A model generated the notes under the pieces. It had not been told where the DNA came from. It was given only the letters and a program-made list of their open reading frames with translations, and searched no databases. Both the position numbers and the translations under genes were made by a program. From assembly GCA_012839665.1 (NCBI GenBank), contig DUMX01000201.1, positions 1-8,584 of the forward strand: DNA of 8,584 nt. Direction: 5' to 3'. Source of the DNA: Gelria sp. (GTDB taxonomy: Bacteria; Bacillota; Syntrophomonadia; Syntrophomonadales; Syntrophomonadaceae). Shown piece by piece: positions 7,325-8,584 of the stretch. Every line of letters starts with the position of its first letter. The stretch's first letter is position 1.

Positions 7325-7900
7325 ATGAAGCCGGTTTTATGGAAACAAATAGTCGGTGTAATAGCAGTAGTATTTATGCTACTGCTATTAGTGTTCCGGT
7401 TCTTTTCAGACAAACCGGAACAACATGCAACTTACGACCTGAATCATGATGGCATTATGGAAAGTTATCATCTCGCCGAGGGAAAATTGACTGTCACACA
7501 GCCAGATGACATCGACTGGAATTCCCCGCCGGAATGGAATGTTCAATCCTTTGCCTTGGGTGATGCAACCGGAGATGGTAACCCGGAGTTGATTATGGTG
7601 CTGTGGAAACGAGGTAGCTTTGACCGCCATAAACCGTTATGGTACGAACGAGAAGAGAATAATTACAGTTGTCATCTATTTGTTTATCAACTGATTGAAA
7701 ATAAATTAATACCCCGCTGGTGTTCATCTGCTCTAGACCGGCCAATTAAAAGCTTTACCATCGAGAAAGATTCCTCCGAGCATACTTATTTAGCCGTAGA
7801 GGAAGGCTATTATAGTACCTATTGTGCTAGGCGACCTATAATTTGGGGAAAAGAACACAGTAATTGGACCTGGAAACAATGGGGCTTCTATCGCATGTGA
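7325..7900 (+). CDS. Membrane-anchored VCBS/FG-GAP-like protein
   Basis: A 191-residue protein that starts on the base after the DUF3160 stop codon, with only a weak AGGT ten bases upstream, so translation is probably coupled. Residues 8-27 form one hydrophobic segment (QIVGVIAVVFMLLLLVFRFF) that acts as an uncleaved anchor, with the rest outside the cell. Two acidic loops of the kind found in VCBS/FG-GAP beta-propeller repeats are visible: DLNHDGIMES (38-47) and GDATGDGNPELIMVLW (79-94), both with DxNxDG or DxTxDG spacing suited to calcium. Three cysteines (116, 133, 167) lie in the external part. It is too short for a full propeller and may be a partial or accessory domain. The function is unknown; its tight linkage suggests it works with the lipoprotein. 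Confidence 0.85.
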   Translation: MKPVLWKQIVGVIAVVFMLLLLVFRFFSDKPEQHATYDLNHDGIMESYHLAEGKLTVTQPDDIDWNSPPEWNVQSFALGDATGDGNPELIMVLWKRGSFDRHKPLWYEREENNYSCHLFVYQLIENKLIPRWCSSALDRPIKSFTIEKDSSEHTYLAVEEGYYSTYCARRPIIWGKEHSNWTWKQWGFYRM

Positions 7901-7913
7901 CGAAATGCAGTTT

Positions 7914-7941
7914 AAAACCCGGGAATCACCCGGGTTTTTTT
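7914..7941 (+). terminator. Rho-independent terminator of the DUF3160 operon
   Basis: AAAACCCGGG (7914-7923), the loop AATCA and CCCGGGTTTT (7929-7938) form a perfect 10-bp stem followed by a T run to 7941. It begins 14 bp after the operon's last stop codon. Confidence 0.92.
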
Positions 7942-7988
7942 ATATTCATATTTACATGGCAGATGTTCGAGGATTTGTATAGCTATAG

Positions 7989-8018
7989 TTGTACTTTTAA
8001 TGTTCAGACCAATATAAG
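7989..8018 (+). promoter_or_regulatory. Candidate promoter of the small GTG-start gene
   Basis: TTGTAC (7989-7994) and TATAAG (8013-8018) are 18 bases apart. The -10 is a five-of-six match and the -35 is weak. The leader would be about 100 bases long and include a short inverted repeat ATGCC/GGCAT (8081-8085, 8106-8110) that ends just before the Shine-Dalgarno. No gene is visible between the terminator at 7941 and 8129. Confidence 0.35.
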
Positions 8019-8128
8019 TAATTTAGGATATTTGTTAAAAGATTCGAGAATATATAGTTTGTAAATGAACACAATAAAATATGCCTTTCATTCAAGAGGT
8101 AATACGGCATTTAAGGAGGTGAGTAGTA

Positions 8129-8305
8129 GTGGAACAGAGATCAGTTATACAATCAATTATGAGCCATGTAAACAGTGCCAAAAGAGATATCGAAAACTTC
8201 CCCAAAAGCGGTATAAGTCCAAAATCAATAGCCGAGCTGGACCTGGCTTATAATGCGCTTAATGATACAATTAACCACTGTAATACTGCCATGCAAAACT
8301 TTTAA
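8129..8305 (+). CDS. Small hypothetical protein (58 residues), GTG start
   Basis: I do not recognise this family. The frame starts at GTG 8129, nine bases after AAGGAGG (8113-8119, extended to AAGGAGGTGA), the strongest ribosome binding site in the window, and ends at TAA 8303-8305. The protein begins MEQRSVIQSIMSHVNSAKRD, has a central PKSGISPKS that should break two helices, and ends in ALNDTINHCNTAMQNF. It looks like a soluble two-helix hairpin with no signal peptide or membrane segment and one cysteine (Cys51). It has its own terminator 15 bp later, which supports a separate short mRNA. Overlapping frames at 8065-8253 and 8253-8444 lack such signals. It may be a small regulatory or structural protein; no function can be assigned. 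Confidence 0.75.
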   Translation: MEQRSVIQSIMSHVNSAKRDIENFPKSGISPKSIAELDLAYNALNDTINHCNTAMQNF

Positions 8306-8320
8306 ATCTCTTTACGTATT

Positions 8321-8359
8321 AAGTTTGGCCGGAAACTATTACGGCCAAACTTTTTATTT
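8321..8359 (+). terminator. Rho-independent terminator of the small gene
   Basis: AAGTTTGGCCG (8321-8331), a 10-base loop and CGGCCAAACTT (8342-8352) form a perfect 11-bp stem followed by TTTTATTT. On the other strand the stem is preceded, not followed, by the T-rich side's complement, so it acts on the plus strand. Confidence 0.9.
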
Positions 8360-8397
8360 ACCAGAAAATAAAATAATTTCCTGGCGGCGTCCTACTC
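8357..8397. repeat. Detached copy of the 5S rRNA 3' tail with flank (copy A)
   Basis: This 41-bp stretch matches 8541-8578 almost perfectly, including 18 identical bases of the 5S 3' end (8380-8397 against 8561-8578) and the adjoining A/T-rich flank starting TTACCAGAAAATA. It has lost the rest of a 5S gene. On the minus strand CCAGGAAA and TTTTCTGG form an 8-bp hairpin with one G-T pair, which may be the old 5S terminator. Confidence 0.85.
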
Positions 8398-8519
8398 CGA
8401 AGCCAACGATGTCTTGGCAAGTGTCGATGGATCGAAGGCGTTAGCCTGAGCATCGACCGACGGCGACGATGTCTCGCCTAGTGCCGCCAAATAGAAGCCC
8501 GACAGGGCTGACTGGCGGC
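8398..8519. ncRNA. Tandem pair of covarying double-hairpin units
   Basis: Two units of 60 and 62 bases (8398-8457 and 8458-8519) share one architecture. First is a 4-bp hairpin with the identical 9-base loop ACGATGTCT (stems GCCA/TGGC at 8402-8418 and GGCG/CGCC at 8462-8478). Then comes the linker [A/T]AGTG, whose last G opens a 7-bp stem (GTCGATG/CATCGAC at 8423-8457; GCCGCCA/TGGCGGC at 8483-8519). That stem encloses an inner hairpin with a G..A tetraloop (AGGC-GTTA-GCCT; AGCCC-GACA-GGGCT). Two of four pairs in the first stem and four of seven in the outer stem differ by compensatory changes. This points to selection on structure in RNA or single-stranded DNA. The strand of action is unknown, and readthrough from the 5S side would transcribe the minus strand. 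I recognise no named family; a REP/MITE-like DNA element is the main alternative to an RNA. Confidence 0.6.
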
Positions 8520-8540
8520 GTCCACAGTAAGTAATATCTT

Positions 8541-8578
8541 TTTACCAGAAAATAATAATTCCTGGCGGCGTCCTACTC
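8541..8578. repeat. 5S rRNA 3' tail with flank (copy B)
   Basis: This is the partner of the repeat at 8357-8397, with a 3-4 base difference in the A/T-rich part. Here the tail is continuous with what looks like the true 5S gene. On the minus strand the 5S end is followed by a CCAGGAA/TTTCTGG-type hairpin and then TAAAAAG, a weak terminator. Confidence 0.85.
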
Positions 8579-8584
8579 TTCCAC
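8561..8584 (-). rRNA. rrf: 5S ribosomal RNA, 3' end only
   Basis: The minus strand reads GTGGAAGAGTAGGACGCC then GCCAGG, which is the conserved 3' end of bacterial 5S rRNA (compare Bacillus GAGAGTAGGACGCCGCCA). GCCGCCAGG is the 3' strand of helix I. The remaining roughly 95 bases, and presumably the 23S and 16S genes, lie beyond the right edge. Confidence 0.88.

Noticed and set aside
8065..8444. ATG frames at 8065-8253 and 8253-8444
   Set aside because: They overlap the GTG gene with the strong Shine-Dalgarno, lack their own, and the second runs through the terminator and the repeat region.
8398..8519. CRISPR array
   Set aside because: There are only two units, they vary in the stems, and there are no unique spacers; the pattern is paired covariation and not identical repeats.

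Overview
The window looks like a chromosomal segment from a low-to-mid GC Firmicute of the Clostridia type, perhaps a Syntrophomonadaceae-like anaerobe. This is inferred from the strong AGGAGG-type ribosome binding sites, the TTG and GTG starts, the clostridial flavour of Tex, Ndk and the GbsR-like regulator, and the 5S 3' end. The species is not established.

Layout. Positions 1-1821 (minus) hold the N-terminal 607 codons of the RNA-binding protein Tex, cut off by the left window edge before its S1 domain. Across a 232-bp divergent spacer lies an alpha/beta hydrolase (2054-2836, plus). It converges on a nucleoside diphosphate kinase gene (minus) whose full frame (3262 to 2847) is interrupted by a one-base deficit in an A7 run. 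Upstream of ndk is an HTH-Uma2 fusion (start reassigned to 4115, minus) with a near-consensus promoter made of repeated GTTGATTATA words. After about 290 bp of mostly featureless spacer come a GbsR/MarR-type regulator with a TTG start (4465-4980), a DUF3160 lipoprotein (start reassigned to 5150) and a membrane-anchored VCBS/FG-GAP-like protein (7325-7900). The last two abut without a gap, end at a strong terminator (7914-7941), and are probably one envelope operon, possibly under the regulator just upstream.

The right end is the most unusual part. A 58-codon GTG-start gene with a near-perfect Shine-Dalgarno (8129-8305) ends in its own terminator (8321-8359). Then come a detached copy of the 5S rRNA 3' tail (8357-8397), a tandem pair of about 60-nt double-hairpin units whose stems differ by compensatory changes while a 9-nt loop is invariant (8398-8519), and the true 3' end of a minus-strand 5S rRNA (8561-8584). 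An rRNA operon presumably continues off the right edge, reading leftwards. The duplicated 5S tail bracketing a compact structured element resembles the way integrating elements regenerate the 3' end of an RNA gene. This element and the ndk slippery site are the two leads most worth following.
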